Positions 1 to 8,350 are shown, numbered from the stretch's first letter. The stretch: DNA of 41,802 bases from Solobacterium sp. (GCA_015256455.1 JABZMB010000007.1:1-41802), one strand, 5' to 3'. Notes: generated by a model from the letters alone, not told the origin. A program made the numbers and translations.

Positions 1-752
1 CAGTAACATATACAAAGGTTGCGGGTGATGTTCGTTTCGCAAGTGTAGACTTTGCGTATAATCCAGATAAGATTATCTTGCATGATGTAACACTATTTGG
101 CAAACCAGGTCAAAAGATTGCCTTTGTCGGTGCGACGGGTGCTGGTAAGACAACAATCACAAATCTGATTAACCGTTTCTATGATATCGCAGATGGAAAG
201 ATTCGATATGACGGTATTAATATCAATAAGATTAAGAAGTCTTCCTTACGTAAGTCTTTAGGAATTGTGCTGCAGGATACTGTATTGTTCACGGGCACTG
301 TTATGGATAACATCCGCTATGGACGCTTAAGTGCATCAGATGAGGAATGTATCGCAGCCGCAAAACTTGCGGGTGCAGATGGCTTTATTCGCCATTTACC
401 AGAAGGCTATCAAACAATGTTGAATGGTGATGGCTCAAATCTATCACAAGGGCAATGCCAGTTATTGGCAATTGCTAGAGCAGCAGTTGCTGACCCACCA
501 GTTATGATCATGGATGAGGCTACTTCTTCCATCGATACACGTACAGAACAGATTGTACAAACTGGTATGGATCGTTTGATGAATGGACGTACTGTATTTG
601 TGATTGCACACCGTTTATCTACTGTTAAGAATGCAAATGTAATTATTGTATTAGACCATGGACGTATTATTGAACGTGGTACGCATGAAGAATTACTTGC
701 GCAAAAGGGACAGTACTACCAGCTATATACAGGTGCATTTGAGTTAGAATAA
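1..752 (+). CDS. ABC exporter, C-terminal ATPase part (5' truncated by window)
   Basis: The reading frame is open from base 3, so this is the 3' part of a larger gene. The ATP-binding domain is complete: Walker A (GATGAGKT, Lys codon at 147-149), Q-loop (LQDTVLF), signature LSQGQ at 441-455, Walker B (VMIMDEA) at 501-521 and H-loop (IAHRLST) near 602-622. The QDTVLFTGTV and LSQGQ variants are typical of type-I exporters in which transmembrane and ATPase domains are fused and two such half-transporters form a heterodimer. The partner gene would lie upstream, outside the window. Substrate cannot be inferred. A strong hairpin terminator follows directly. Confidence 0.93.
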   Translation, partial: VTYTKVAGDVRFASVDFAYNPDKIILHDVTLFGKPGQKIAFVGATGAGKTTITNLINRFYDIADGKIRYDGININKIKKSSLRKSLGIVLQDTVLFTGTVMDNIRYGRLSASDEECIAAAKLAGADGFIRHLPEGYQTMLNGDGSNLSQGQCQLLAIARAAVADPPVMIMDEATSSIDTRTEQIVQTGMDRLMNGRTVFVIAHRLSTVKNANVIIVLDHGRIIERGTHEELLAQKGQYYQLYTGAFELE

Positions 753-756
753 AATG

Positions 757-790
757 AAAGGATATGAAATTTAACATTCATATCCTTTTT
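757..790. terminator. Bidirectional terminator between ABC exporter and mleR
   Basis: A perfect 12-bp stem (757-768 with 777-788) with an 8-nt loop is followed by a T run on the plus strand and preceded by A residues for the minus strand. The mleR stop codon (771-773, minus strand) lies in the loop, so the last codons of mleR are written into the hairpin. Confidence 0.88.
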
Positions 791-1670
791 TGTCTGTTAA
801 TTTATCTAAGAAATGCATTAGTTTTATCACGGATGGATGCAATTGATTAAACTTCGGGTAAGCATAACTAATATAAAAATTTAACTTATCCTTCTTAACG
901 AAAGGGATTTTGATTAATGAATTATCTGAATCATCAGTCGATATCTCTGTTAGAAGTGAGATTCCTAGGTTGTGTGAAACCATTTGCTTGATAAGGTTGA
1001 TATCATCTGATTTAAAATAGATATTTGCTTGATAATCATATTTTGCATTAAGTAAATCAAAAGCCTTTAGGTGTACATTATGTTCATCCAGTAAGATGAA
1101 AGGCTGCTGGAGTATATCTTCGAAAGATAGTTCTAATTTGCTAGATAAAGGGTTGCTTTTTGAGACGAGAATAAAGAGTTCTTCATGGAATAATTCTTTA
1201 ATGATAAAATCTCTGTGTTGTAAATGATCGATACTACCAAGTAATGAAAAATCTAATTTACCACTTAGTAACTCTTCCCAAAGTGTAATTGAACCACCAC
1301 GAATCGGATAAATATCCTTGAAGAATGAAAAGTCACTACAATCATGATATTTTGCAGTTAAATAGTTGATGATAATTGATGGAAAACCGACTGTGCATTT
1401 AGACTCAAGGGAACGTATAATATCTTGTTGAGTTAATGAAAAGTCATTTAATAACTGTTTACAATGAGACGCTAGTATTTCGCCCTGTTTTGTCAATTTA
1501 ACAACACGATTTATACTATTTTTCTCAATAAGACTACATTGGTAATACTCTTCAATTCGTTTAATAGCATAAGAAATCGTAGGTTGACTAACGTGATATC
1601 GTTTAGCAACCTGCGTAAATGATTTTAATTGTGATAGTTGATAAAAATAGTTTAAATCACGAATATTCAT
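771..1670 (-). CDS. mleR: LysR-family regulator, probable malolactic regulator MleR
   Basis: This 299-residue protein has the LysR layout: an N-terminal winged helix-turn-helix (residues 1-60, with VSQPTISYAIKRIE as recognition region) and a C-terminal effector-binding domain of periplasmic-binding fold (about 90-290). MleR proteins activate malolactic genes in response to L-malate, and the malolactic enzyme and permease genes lie just beyond one small gene, which is the main reason for this assignment. It starts at the ATG at 1670 after an AAGGAAG-type ribosome site. A -35/-10 pair (TTGTTA, 17 bp, TATGAT on the minus strand) precedes it, with a large perfect dyad over the -10 and start site that suggests autoregulation. 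Another LysR role is possible, since effector specificity is not visible. Confidence 0.8.
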   Translation of the reverse strand: MNIRDLNYFYQLSQLKSFTQVAKRYHVSQPTISYAIKRIEEYYQCSLIEKNSINRVVKLTKQGEILASHCKQLLNDFSLTQQDIIRSLESKCTVGFPSIIINYLTAKYHDCSDFSFFKDIYPIRGGSITLWEELLSGKLDFSLLGSIDHLQHRDFIIKELFHEELFILVSKSNPLSSKLELSFEDILQQPFILLDEHNVHLKAFDLLNAKYDYQANIYFKSDDINLIKQMVSHNLGISLLTEISTDDSDNSLIKIPFVKKDKLNFYISYAYPKFNQLHPSVIKLMHFLDKLTDKKGYEC

Positions 1671-1681
1671 CTGTATTTCTT

Positions 1682-1731
1682 CCTTAGTTATGAATAAATC
1701 TTATCATAACTAAGGTGTTTGACTATAACAA
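1682..1731 (-). promoter_or_regulatory. mleR promoter with overlapping 12-bp dyad operator
   Basis: On the minus strand, TTGTTA (1726-1731) and TATGAT (1703-1708) are separated by 17 bp. A perfect 12-bp inverted repeat (CCTTAGTTATGA at 1682-1693, complement at 1704-1715, 10-bp spacer) overlaps the -10 box and the transcription start. Placement over the gene's own promoter fits LysR autoregulation. The dyad could also be bound by the neighbouring XRE protein. Confidence 0.6.
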
Positions 1732-1843
1732 AAATTCTCAGCTATAGTAGGGGTGCTTTCTACATAAGAAAGTACGGCACATACATCGCTTAGTCAAGAT
1801 TGTCGATGATATCTTCAAAAATACGGATAAAGGTAGCTTGTTG

Positions 1844-2143
1844 TTATTTTGGAAGCTGTTTTAGCTTCATCGTCAATCGTTTCAGATTAAGGGTATTTTT
1901 TGAGTTTAAGTCTCCCTCCAAACTGTTAAAATTGAAAAACTCTTCGACCGTCAAATCCAGAGCTTTAATAATTTTTTCAAGTGTTTGAACGTTGAGATTT
2001 TGTTTCTTATTCTCAATCTGATTGATATACTTTAACCCCAAACCGGCTTTTTCGGATAGCATCTCTTGGCTAAGTCCTCGTATTTGCCGATGATAGCGTA
2101 TTTTTCGTGCGATATAGTTTGTAAGATATATGAAATTACTCAT
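1844..2143 (-). CDS. Small XRE-family DNA-binding protein, probably C-terminally truncated
   Basis: A 99-residue protein with a Cro/CI-type helix-turn-helix (about residues 12-66; GLSQEMLSEKAGLGLKYINQ) followed by a short basic tail. It sits between mleR and mleS and is transcribed towards mleR, so it interrupts what is usually a compact mle locus. After the TAA at 1844-1846 the same frame stays open for 17 codons (QQATFIRIFEDIIDNLD) to a second stop at 1790-1792. That extension reads like the natural amphipathic C-terminal helix of such regulators, so the first stop may be a nonsense mutation. The target is unknown; it diverges from mleS and could act there. Confidence 0.7.
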   Translation of the reverse strand: MSNFIYLTNYIARKIRYHRQIRGLSQEMLSEKAGLGLKYINQIENKKQNLNVQTLEKIIKALDLTVEEFFNFNSLEGDLNSKNTLNLKRLTMKLKQLPK

Positions 2144-2197
2144 GTTCCAAGCATACTGTAATTTACGAAAATGTATAACCCTTATTAATAATACAAA

Positions 2198-2226
2198 GTA
2201 TGATAACTGACACTATGTGTTAAAAT
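2198..2226 (+). promoter_or_regulatory. Probable activator-dependent mleS promoter
   Basis: A TAAAAT -10 box (2221-2226) precedes mleS. The base positions 17 bp upstream do not form a good -35. They contain GATAACT (2202-2208), which resembles an inverted half-site of the mleR dyad (AGTTAT). A poor -35 replaced by a regulator half-site is what a LysR-activated promoter looks like, but this is inferred by eye. Confidence 0.4.
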
Positions 2227-2254
2227 GAACATAATTATAGAAGGAGGTGTACAT

Positions 2255-3877
2255 ATGAGTGCATATGATATTTTAAATAATCCATTTTTAAACAAAGGAA
2301 CTGCTTTTACATTAGAAGAACGTAGTAAACTTGGACTGATTGGTCTTTTACCACCATACGTCCAAACAATTGAGGAACAAGCACGACAGACTTATGCACA
2401 GATGGAGACAAAGGCAAATGATTTAGAAAAGCGTTTGTTTCTGATGCAAATCTTTAATACGAACCGTACACTTTTCTACTATATGTTCTCTCAACATCTA
2501 GCAGAGTTTAATCCTATCGTTTACGATCCAACGATTGCAGATACAATTGAAAACTATAGTGATCTATTTATTGATCCACAATACGCTGCATATTTAGATA
2601 TTAATCATCCAGAAAATATTGAAGCCACTTTAAAAAATGCGGCTGGTGATCGTGAGATTCGTCTAATTGTTGTTACAGATGCAGAAGGAATCTTAGGTAT
2701 TGGTGACTGGGGTACTAACGGTGTGGATATTTCTGTTGGTAAGTTAATGGTATATACAGCAGCAGCTGGAATTGATCCATCAATGGTATTACCTCTTGTT
2801 ATCGATGCTGGTACAAATCGTAAAGAATTACTTGAGAATCCTAACTATCTCGGAAACCGTCATGAGCGTGTACGTGGAGATCGTTATTATGATTTTATTG
2901 ATCAGTTTGTACAGACTGCTGAACGTCTGTTCCCTAAACTATATTTACACTGGGAAGACTTTGGTCGTTCTAATGCCGCAAACATCCTTGAAAAATATCG
3001 TAAGCAAATTCCTACATTTAATGATGACATCCAAGGAACAGGCATCGTAACTCTTGGTGGTATCTTTGGTGCGCTGGAGATTACTGGTGGTAAGTTAGCA
3101 GATCAGGTTTATCTATGCTTTGGAGGAGGTACTGCAGGTGCAGGTATCGCATCTCGTGTACTACGTGAAATGGTTACAGAAGGTGTACCTGAGGAAGAGG
3201 CATATAAGCGTTTCTTTATGGTTGATAAACAAGGGCTACTCTTTGATGATATGGATGATTTAACACCTCAACAAAGACCATTTGCCAAGAAGCGTTCTGA
3301 CTATCCTAACGCGGATAAGTTAACGGACCTATTAGAAGTTGTTAAGACTGTCAAACCAACAATCTTAGTAGGTACTTCAACAAAACCAAATACATTTACA
3401 AAGGAAATCGTTGAAGAGATGTGCAAGATTACAGAGCGCCCAATGATATTCCCATTATCAAATCCAACTGTTTTAGCTGAGGCGAGTGCTAAGGATCTTA
3501 TCACATGGTCTGATGGTAAAGCATTTGTCGCAACAGGTATCCCTGCAGATACAGTATCCTATAAGGGAGTTGACTACGTAATTGGTCAGGCAAATAATGC
3601 TTTGATTTATCCTGGTCTTGGACTTGGTATGCTTGCGTCGGAAGCTAGTCTTTTAACAGATGAAATGATTGGTGCTGCAGCACACTCCTTAAGTGGTATC
3701 ATCGACCAATCTCAATCTGGTGCACCTGTACTACCACCATTCAAGTATGTCGCAGATGTTTCTATTAAGGTTGCAGAAGCTGTTGCTAAAAAAGCGCAGG
3801 AACAAGGCCTTGCACGTGCAAAAGAAACAGACATGGCAAAAGCAGTACGTGATTTAAAGTGGTATCCAAAATACTAG
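2255..3877 (+). CDS. mleS: Malolactic enzyme
   Basis: Converts L-malate directly to L-lactate and CO2 with bound NAD+ and Mn2+. The start is the ATG at 2255, 5 nt after AAGGAGGTG (2241-2249), giving 540 residues, the length I recall for lactococcal MleS; an upstream in-frame ATG at 2225 lacks a ribosome site. Malic-enzyme-family residues are visible: Tyr90 (PIVYDPTIAD), Lys163 (VDISVGK), the metal ligands around EDFGRSNA and Asp257-Asp258 (FNDDIQG), and the dinucleotide loop GGGTAGAG (about 290-297). The N-terminus (NPFLNKGTAFTLEER) and C-terminus (RDLKWYPKY) match, from memory, malolactic enzymes rather than ordinary malic enzymes. mleP follows after 9 nt, so the two are co-transcribed. It gives proton-motive and pH benefit when coupled to malate/lactate exchange. 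Confidence 0.93.
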   Translation: MSAYDILNNPFLNKGTAFTLEERSKLGLIGLLPPYVQTIEEQARQTYAQMETKANDLEKRLFLMQIFNTNRTLFYYMFSQHLAEFNPIVYDPTIADTIENYSDLFIDPQYAAYLDINHPENIEATLKNAAGDREIRLIVVTDAEGILGIGDWGTNGVDISVGKLMVYTAAAGIDPSMVLPLVIDAGTNRKELLENPNYLGNRHERVRGDRYYDFIDQFVQTAERLFPKLYLHWEDFGRSNAANILEKYRKQIPTFNDDIQGTGIVTLGGIFGALEITGGKLADQVYLCFGGGTAGAGIASRVLREMVTEGVPEEEAYKRFFMVDKQGLLFDDMDDLTPQQRPFAKKRSDYPNADKLTDLLEVVKTVKPTILVGTSTKPNTFTKEIVEEMCKITERPMIFPLSNPTVLAEASAKDLITWSDGKAFVATGIPADTVSYKGVDYVIGQANNALIYPGLGLGMLASEASLLTDEMIGAAAHSLSGIIDQSQSGAPVLPPFKYVADVSIKVAEAVAKKAQEQGLARAKETDMAKAVRDLKWYPKY

Positions 3878-3886
3878 GTGATTTTT

Positions 3887-4837
3887 ATGATTTTCCTACA
3901 ATCCTTAGAGAGTATTTTGCCCGTTGTTATTTTAATTTCGCTAGGATATATCCTACAGATTAGAAAATGGTTTGATGTTAGTTTTAGTGATAACATCTCA
4001 AAATTAATTATGAACATTGCTTTACCGGCATCTATATTTGTATCGGTAATGGAATATCTTACGGTAGAACGCTTGATTAAACTTTCAAGTGGGTTAGTAT
4101 ATGTGGGTCTAGCAACAATCTTAGGATATGTTGTAGCCTTTATACTAGTTAAGGTTTTAAAAATTAAACCTGGTAGACGAGGAACGTTTATCAATACTTT
4201 TGTTAATGCAAATACCATTTTCATTGGATTACCTTTAAACATTGCGTTATTTGGTGATAAGGCAACAGAATACTTCCTCGTTTATTACATCATTAATACA
4301 ATATCTTCTTGGACATTAGGTATCTATTTGATGACAACGGATAGTCTGGTTCAAACTAAAACAGAAGTGTCGTTTGACTTTAAGAAACTATTACCTCCAC
4401 CTCTTATTGGATTTCTTGTGGCAATCGTATTCCTAATTGTTAAGATCCCGGTACCACAGGTAATGACAAAAACATTGACTTATGCTGGAAATATTGTGAC
4501 ACCACTTTCACTTATTTATATCGGCATTGTATTAGCGAAAGCTGGACTAGCAACTGTGAAGTTAGATAAAGATTCAGTGTTTGCTCTCTGTGGACGTTTT
4601 CTAATAGCACCTTTATTAATGATGATAGTTCTAAAGACAATTGGGACTAATCTACCAAATCTAGAAGCACAGACATTTATGTTACAATCAGCAGTTTCAT
4701 CTCTTGCTGTAATGCCAATCCTTGTGCATCAAGGGAATGGGGATGTTGAATATGCGACCAACATCGTGACTTTAAGCACAGTATTGTTAGTGGTAGTTAT
4801 TCCATCTGTGATGAGCATAATGCATTTCGTTATTTGA
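3887..4837 (+). CDS. mleP: AEC-family malate permease
   Basis: A 316-residue, highly hydrophobic protein of the auxin-efflux-carrier (AEC) family. About ten membrane segments are evident in two halves separated by a soluble linker near residues 150-165, and polar breaks such as NANTIFIGLPL and QSAVSSLAVMPILV match the family's conserved half-helix motifs. Lactic bacteria use an AEC protein as malate permease next to mleS, which fixes the likely substrate. The start at 3887 is preferred because AGGTG (3876-3880, overlapping the mleS stop) lies 6 nt upstream; a GTG at 3878 would add three residues. A terminator follows at 4925. Confidence 0.85.
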   Translation: MIFLQSLESILPVVILISLGYILQIRKWFDVSFSDNISKLIMNIALPASIFVSVMEYLTVERLIKLSSGLVYVGLATILGYVVAFILVKVLKIKPGRRGTFINTFVNANTIFIGLPLNIALFGDKATEYFLVYYIINTISSWTLGIYLMTTDSLVQTKTEVSFDFKKLLPPPLIGFLVAIVFLIVKIPVPQVMTKTLTYAGNIVTPLSLIYIGIVLAKAGLATVKLDKDSVFALCGRFLIAPLLMMIVLKTIGTNLPNLEAQTFMLQSAVSSLAVMPILVHQGNGDVEYATNIVTLSTVLLVVVIPSVMSIMHFVI

Positions 4838-4924
4838 TTCAGTGAGAAGAGTCTACTAATATTGTGCGTTTCACAACTGCTATTTTGACTTACTTTAAGA
4901 GTACTAGTAATTACGAATTATGAT

Positions 4925-4960
4925 AAAAGCCTAGCTGATGGAAATTCAGTTAGGCTTTTT
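4925..4960. terminator. Terminator shared by mleP and the convergent PHP gene
   Basis: Stem AAAAGCCTAGCTGA (4925-4938) pairs with 4945-4959 through one G-T pair, with A and T runs on the two sides. It works in either direction between convergent genes. Confidence 0.82.
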
Positions 4961-4965
4961 AGTTG

Positions 4966-5775
4966 TTACCAGAATAGTTTTTTACGTTCTTTTGCTTTGG
5001 AGACTAAGTCGTAGTCTGTTAGAAAGTTTAGTGGCAGTCCTTCCACGACCGACAAAGCACGGTTTAGATTTTCTTCAGTCAAAAAATGTTGTGGATTATG
5101 AATGTCGAGGCCGATGATGATAGGGCATTTCTTCTTTGCGAAAATCTCAAAGAATTCTCTTGTTGGATAGGCATAACGTTCCCCGTCAAGATATTCCTTC
5201 TTGCCAATGCGTACACCAGTACCACAATTTAGTTCTAAAGGAATATCGTAGAACCGAGATATATCTGCAATTTTCTCTGCAGCGTTTAGTACACTCTCGT
5301 CAATTCGCGGATATTTCCAGAGAAATACATCAGGATGAGCAATATAATCACACATATAATGTTGACAAGCTTCCTCTAAGCATTTTACATAGCGTTCAAC
5401 TTGGTCTTTGTTGTCAAATTCATATACACTATCTTTATCAATGGTTAGATTGTGTTGCCCTAAAATTATATAATCTAATGTCTTTCGATATTCACGAATG
5501 GTATCCCATTGGCTTGGATAGTACTCTACTTCCATACCCAGATGAATATCGATTTGAGATGCGTATTTTTCCTGTAGAGAACGAATAGATTGATAATAAT
5601 CAGGAATTTGTTCAATGTTCATACGTAACCCAGGACATGGTGTAGGATATGCGGCATGGTCACTGAAACCAAGGGTTGTTAGACCTGCTTGAAGTGCTGC
5701 TTGAACATACTCTTCATCTGTACCGATCGCATGACCACAACGCGCTGTATGCGTATGATAGTTTGCTTTAATCAT
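4966..5775 (-). CDS. hisK: PHP-domain phosphatase, histidinol-phosphatase type
   Basis: A 269-residue protein of the PHP metal-dependent phosphoesterase family, of the length and layout of the HisJ/HisK histidinol-phosphatase group. Metal-binding motifs are intact: His7-Thr-His9 with His15 (YHTHTARCGH), GFSDHA, GMEVEY, GQHN, AHPD and the late Asp-His pair in GLDIHNPQ. The start at 5775 follows GGAGGT; an in-frame ATG at 5871 would add 32 unlikely residues. No other histidine-pathway gene is in the window, so a different phosphoester substrate is quite possible. It diverges from the metal ATPase, and the two share a 122-bp intergenic region. Confidence 0.8.
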   Translation of the reverse strand: MIKANYHTHTARCGHAIGTDEEYVQAALQAGLTTLGFSDHAAYPTPCPGLRMNIEQIPDYYQSIRSLQEKYASQIDIHLGMEVEYYPSQWDTIREYRKTLDYIILGQHNLTIDKDSVYEFDNKDQVERYVKCLEEACQHYMCDYIAHPDVFLWKYPRIDESVLNAAEKIADISRFYDIPLELNCGTGVRIGKKEYLDGERYAYPTREFFEIFAKKKCPIIIGLDIHNPQHFLTEENLNRALSVVEGLPLNFLTDYDLVSKAKERKKLFW

Positions 5776-5822
5776 GGGGATATACCTCCGAAACGATGAA
5801 ATTATATCATTCCTCACATAGA

Positions 5823-5871
5823 TTGACAAAATATCGAAAAGTAATATCATAATAGTTGAACGGTTGTTCAA
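5823..5871 (+). promoter_or_regulatory. P1B-ATPase promoter with ArsR/SmtB-type operator
   Basis: TTGACA (5823-5828), a 16-bp spacer and TATCAT (5845-5850) predict a start near 5857. The perfect palindrome TTGAAC-GGTT-GTTCAA (5856-5871) lies on that start. Its TGAAC...GTTCA core is the classic binding pattern of ArsR/SmtB metal-sensing repressors. No ArsR-like gene is in the window, so the sensor would be encoded elsewhere. Confidence 0.72.
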
Positions 5872-5897
5872 TTATTATATGTATGTGAGGTGTTAGA

Positions 5898-8195
5898 ATG
5901 GAATATCAATATCGTGTTGTGGGCATTGATTGTGCAGATTGTGCTGCAGAATTAGCAGAGGAAATCAGAAAAATAGAGGGTGTACTAAGTGCAGACATCC
6001 ATTTTATGCAGCAAAAATTATACTTTACATGTGATGAAGAAAAACATTCTGCGATTGAACAGAAGGTTTTTGATATTATCCATGATGATGAACCTGATGC
6101 AGTGATTACAGCTTTACACGATGAGACAAAACACCTCTTTAAATTTAATATTAAGAATATTGATTGTGCAGATTGTGCAAATGAAATAGCAGAGAAGGCA
6201 ATGGAAATTGAAGGTGTAGAACATGCGGAAGCTGACTTCATGCATGCAATTTTACGTGTACAGTTTGCGACAAGTGAATATACATGTATTGAAAATGCAT
6301 TACGTGAAATGATTGCTAGAGAAGAGCCGGAAGTTGAATTTTCACGCTATTATGCAGAGCAGAAGGTTGAGAAGAAAGAAGATCATAGTACACAAATGAT
6401 GATTGTTCGCTTGGTATTGGGAGCATCCTTATTTGGACTATCATTTATTCTAACGGGGATTATAAGTAATATTTCAACATTAGTTGCTTATATTATTTTG
6501 GGATATGATGTTATTTATAAAGCCTTCAATAATCTAAGACGAGGAAAATTATTAGATGAGAATTTCTTAATGACAATTGCTACATTTGCGGCATTGTATC
6601 TGAGTGATTGGAAAGAAGCAACGGGTGTCATGTTATTCTATCAGATTGGAGAATTCTTCCAAGATTTAGCAGTAGATCATTCTCGTAAATCTATCGCAGC
6701 TTTGATGGATATTCGACCTGACTATGCATCTGTACAAAGTGGAACAGAGTTTATTAAAGTTGATCCTACAGAAGTGCAGATTGGTGAAATTATCCAAGTG
6801 AAACCAGGAGAACGTATTCCATTAGATGGTATTGTTGTGTCAGGAAGTTCTTCTTTGGATACTGCATCCCTAACAGGAGAATCCAATTTACGTGATGTGG
6901 ATGTAGATGATGAAGTTATATCGGGTGTTGTAAATACAAGTGGTGTACTGTTAATTCGTACAACAAAGGAATTTGCACAATCAACAGTTTCAAGAATTCT
7001 CAGTATTATTGAAGAGAATAATGAAACAAAGTCAAAACAAGAAAAATTCATTACAAAGTTTTCTCATTATTACACACCTACAGTGGTCGCATTAGCAGTG
7101 CTTGTGGCAATTGTAGTAAGTTTAGCAACTGGTGATATGAATGAGGGTATTTATCGTGCTTGTACATTCCTGGTTATCTCTTGTCCATGTGCATTAGTCA
7201 TTTCTATTCCACTTTCTTTCTTTGCGGGAATTGGTGGATTATCCATGCATGGCATCATGTTGAAGGGAGCGAACTACGTTGAAAAGATTGCGGAGATTCG
7301 TACGATTGTATTCGATAAAACAGGAACTCTTACAACAGGACAGTTTGAGGTAAGCCAGTTACTGGATAGCTTAGATGACACAAAGCTGATGAAACTTGCA
7401 GCGTATGCGGAAAGCTATTCAAATCATCCAATCGCAAAAGCGATACAATATACATATCAAAATGAAGTGGATCAAACAAAGATTTCTGATATGCAAGAAA
7501 TTGCTGGTAGAGGTATTTCAATTACTTTAGAAAACCATCAGGTTCTTGTTGGTAATTATAAAATGATGGTAGAGAACGGGGTGGATTGTAAACAATATAA
7601 AGAGCCGGGCACCTATGTATATGTTGCAGAAGATCGTAGATTCTTGGGTTGTATTCTACTAAAGGATACAATTAAGAAAGATGCAGCTAGTGCAATCAAC
7701 CACTTAAAAAGGAATCATGCGTGCATGATGGTATCTGGTGATGCAGAAGAGATTTGTCAAGAAGTAGGTAAGGAACTAGGCATTAATTCGATTTATGGTG
7801 GATGTTTACCAGAAGATAAGATAACATGCGTGAATACTGTTAAGCAGAATGGTGTTGTGGCATTTGTGGGTGATGGTGTTAATGACGTTCCGGTTATGCG
7901 CACAGCTGATATTGGCTTTGCGATGGGATCACTTGGCAGTGATGCAGCAATCGAAGCTGCAGATGTTATTATCACGGATGATAATCTAAACAAGATTGAT
8001 ACAACCATTCAACAGGCAAAGAGAATTATTCGTATCGCAAATCAAAATATCTTCTTTGCGATTGCGATCAAAGTACTTGCGCTAGTATTAGGAGCACTTG
8101 GTATTGCGAATATGTGGATGGCAATCTTTGCGGATACAGGTGTTGCTATATTGTGTGTCATTAACGCTGTCCGACTTCTTCGTATCAAGAAATGA
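5898..8195 (+). CDS. cadA: Heavy-metal P1B-type ATPase (Zn/Cd/Pb exporter) with two metal-binding domains
   Basis: Pumps divalent soft metals out across the membrane at the cost of ATP. The 765-residue protein starts with two tandem HMA domains, each with CADC (Cys12/Cys15 and Cys90/Cys93). Then come the membrane segments, the actuator TGES (326-329), the CPC ion-site motif (Cys429-Pro-Cys431), the phosphorylation loop DKTGT (Asp473), the HP motif (NHPIAKAI) and the hinge GDGVND (658-663). CPC with acidic DCADC metal sites points to Zn/Cd/Pb rather than copper; the exact ion is inferred. The start is supported by GAGGTG at 5887-5892. The ArsR-type operator upstream indicates metal induction. 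Confidence 0.93.
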   Translation: MEYQYRVVGIDCADCAAELAEEIRKIEGVLSADIHFMQQKLYFTCDEEKHSAIEQKVFDIIHDDEPDAVITALHDETKHLFKFNIKNIDCADCANEIAEKAMEIEGVEHAEADFMHAILRVQFATSEYTCIENALREMIAREEPEVEFSRYYAEQKVEKKEDHSTQMMIVRLVLGASLFGLSFILTGIISNISTLVAYIILGYDVIYKAFNNLRRGKLLDENFLMTIATFAALYLSDWKEATGVMLFYQIGEFFQDLAVDHSRKSIAALMDIRPDYASVQSGTEFIKVDPTEVQIGEIIQVKPGERIPLDGIVVSGSSSLDTASLTGESNLRDVDVDDEVISGVVNTSGVLLIRTTKEFAQSTVSRILSIIEENNETKSKQEKFITKFSHYYTPTVVALAVLVAIVVSLATGDMNEGIYRACTFLVISCPCALVISIPLSFFAGIGGLSMHGIMLKGANYVEKIAEIRTIVFDKTGTLTTGQFEVSQLLDSLDDTKLMKLAAYAESYSNHPIAKAIQYTYQNEVDQTKISDMQEIAGRGISITLENHQVLVGNYKMMVENGVDCKQYKEPGTYVYVAEDRRFLGCILLKDTIKKDAASAINHLKRNHACMMVSGDAEEICQEVGKELGINSIYGGCLPEDKITCVNTVKQNGVVAFVGDGVNDVPVMRTADIGFAMGSLGSDAAIEAADVIITDDNLNKIDTTIQQAKRIIRIANQNIFFAIAIKVLALVLGALGIANMWMAIFADTGVAILCVINAVRLLRIKK

Positions 8196-8219
8196 TTAGT
8201 ATTCCTACATTTGTAATTA

Positions 8220-8228
8220 TGGTAAAAT
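8220..8228 (+). promoter_or_regulatory. Extended -10 promoter of the microprotein/yvlD-like pair
   Basis: TGG-TAAAAT is an extended -10 element about 30 bp ahead of the 30-residue reading frame, with no clear -35. It would drive both genes. Confidence 0.5.
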
Positions 8229-8257
8229 AACTTTGTGTAAAGGGAGGGAATTATCGG

Positions 8258-8350
8258 ATGAATATATTTGATGTTATGTCGGTGATTATCCTGATACTTG
8301 TAACCGCATTAGGCGTGCTATATTGGCAAACGAAAAGGAGTCGGAAATGA
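8258..8350 (+). CDS. 30-residue single-span membrane microprotein
   Basis: A short reading frame with a good ribosome site (AAAGGGAGGG, 8240-8249) and an ATG at 8258. Its product is one hydrophobic helix (about residues 6-23) followed by a basic tail (QTKRSRK), the positive-inside pattern of a small membrane protein with its N-terminus outside. Its TGA overlaps the ATG of the next gene (ATGA at 8347-8350), so the two are translationally coupled. No family is recognised. The next gene's own ribosome site (AAAGGAG) lies inside this coding sequence, so a mere leader-peptide role is also possible. Confidence 0.6.
   Translation: MNIFDVMSVIILILVTALGVLYWQTKRSRK

Noticed and set aside
1745..1843. 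Possible insertion-sequence remnant between mleR and the XRE gene
   Set aside because: No terminal inverted repeats, target duplication or transposase frame were found. The part next to the XRE gene is better explained as its lost C-terminus.
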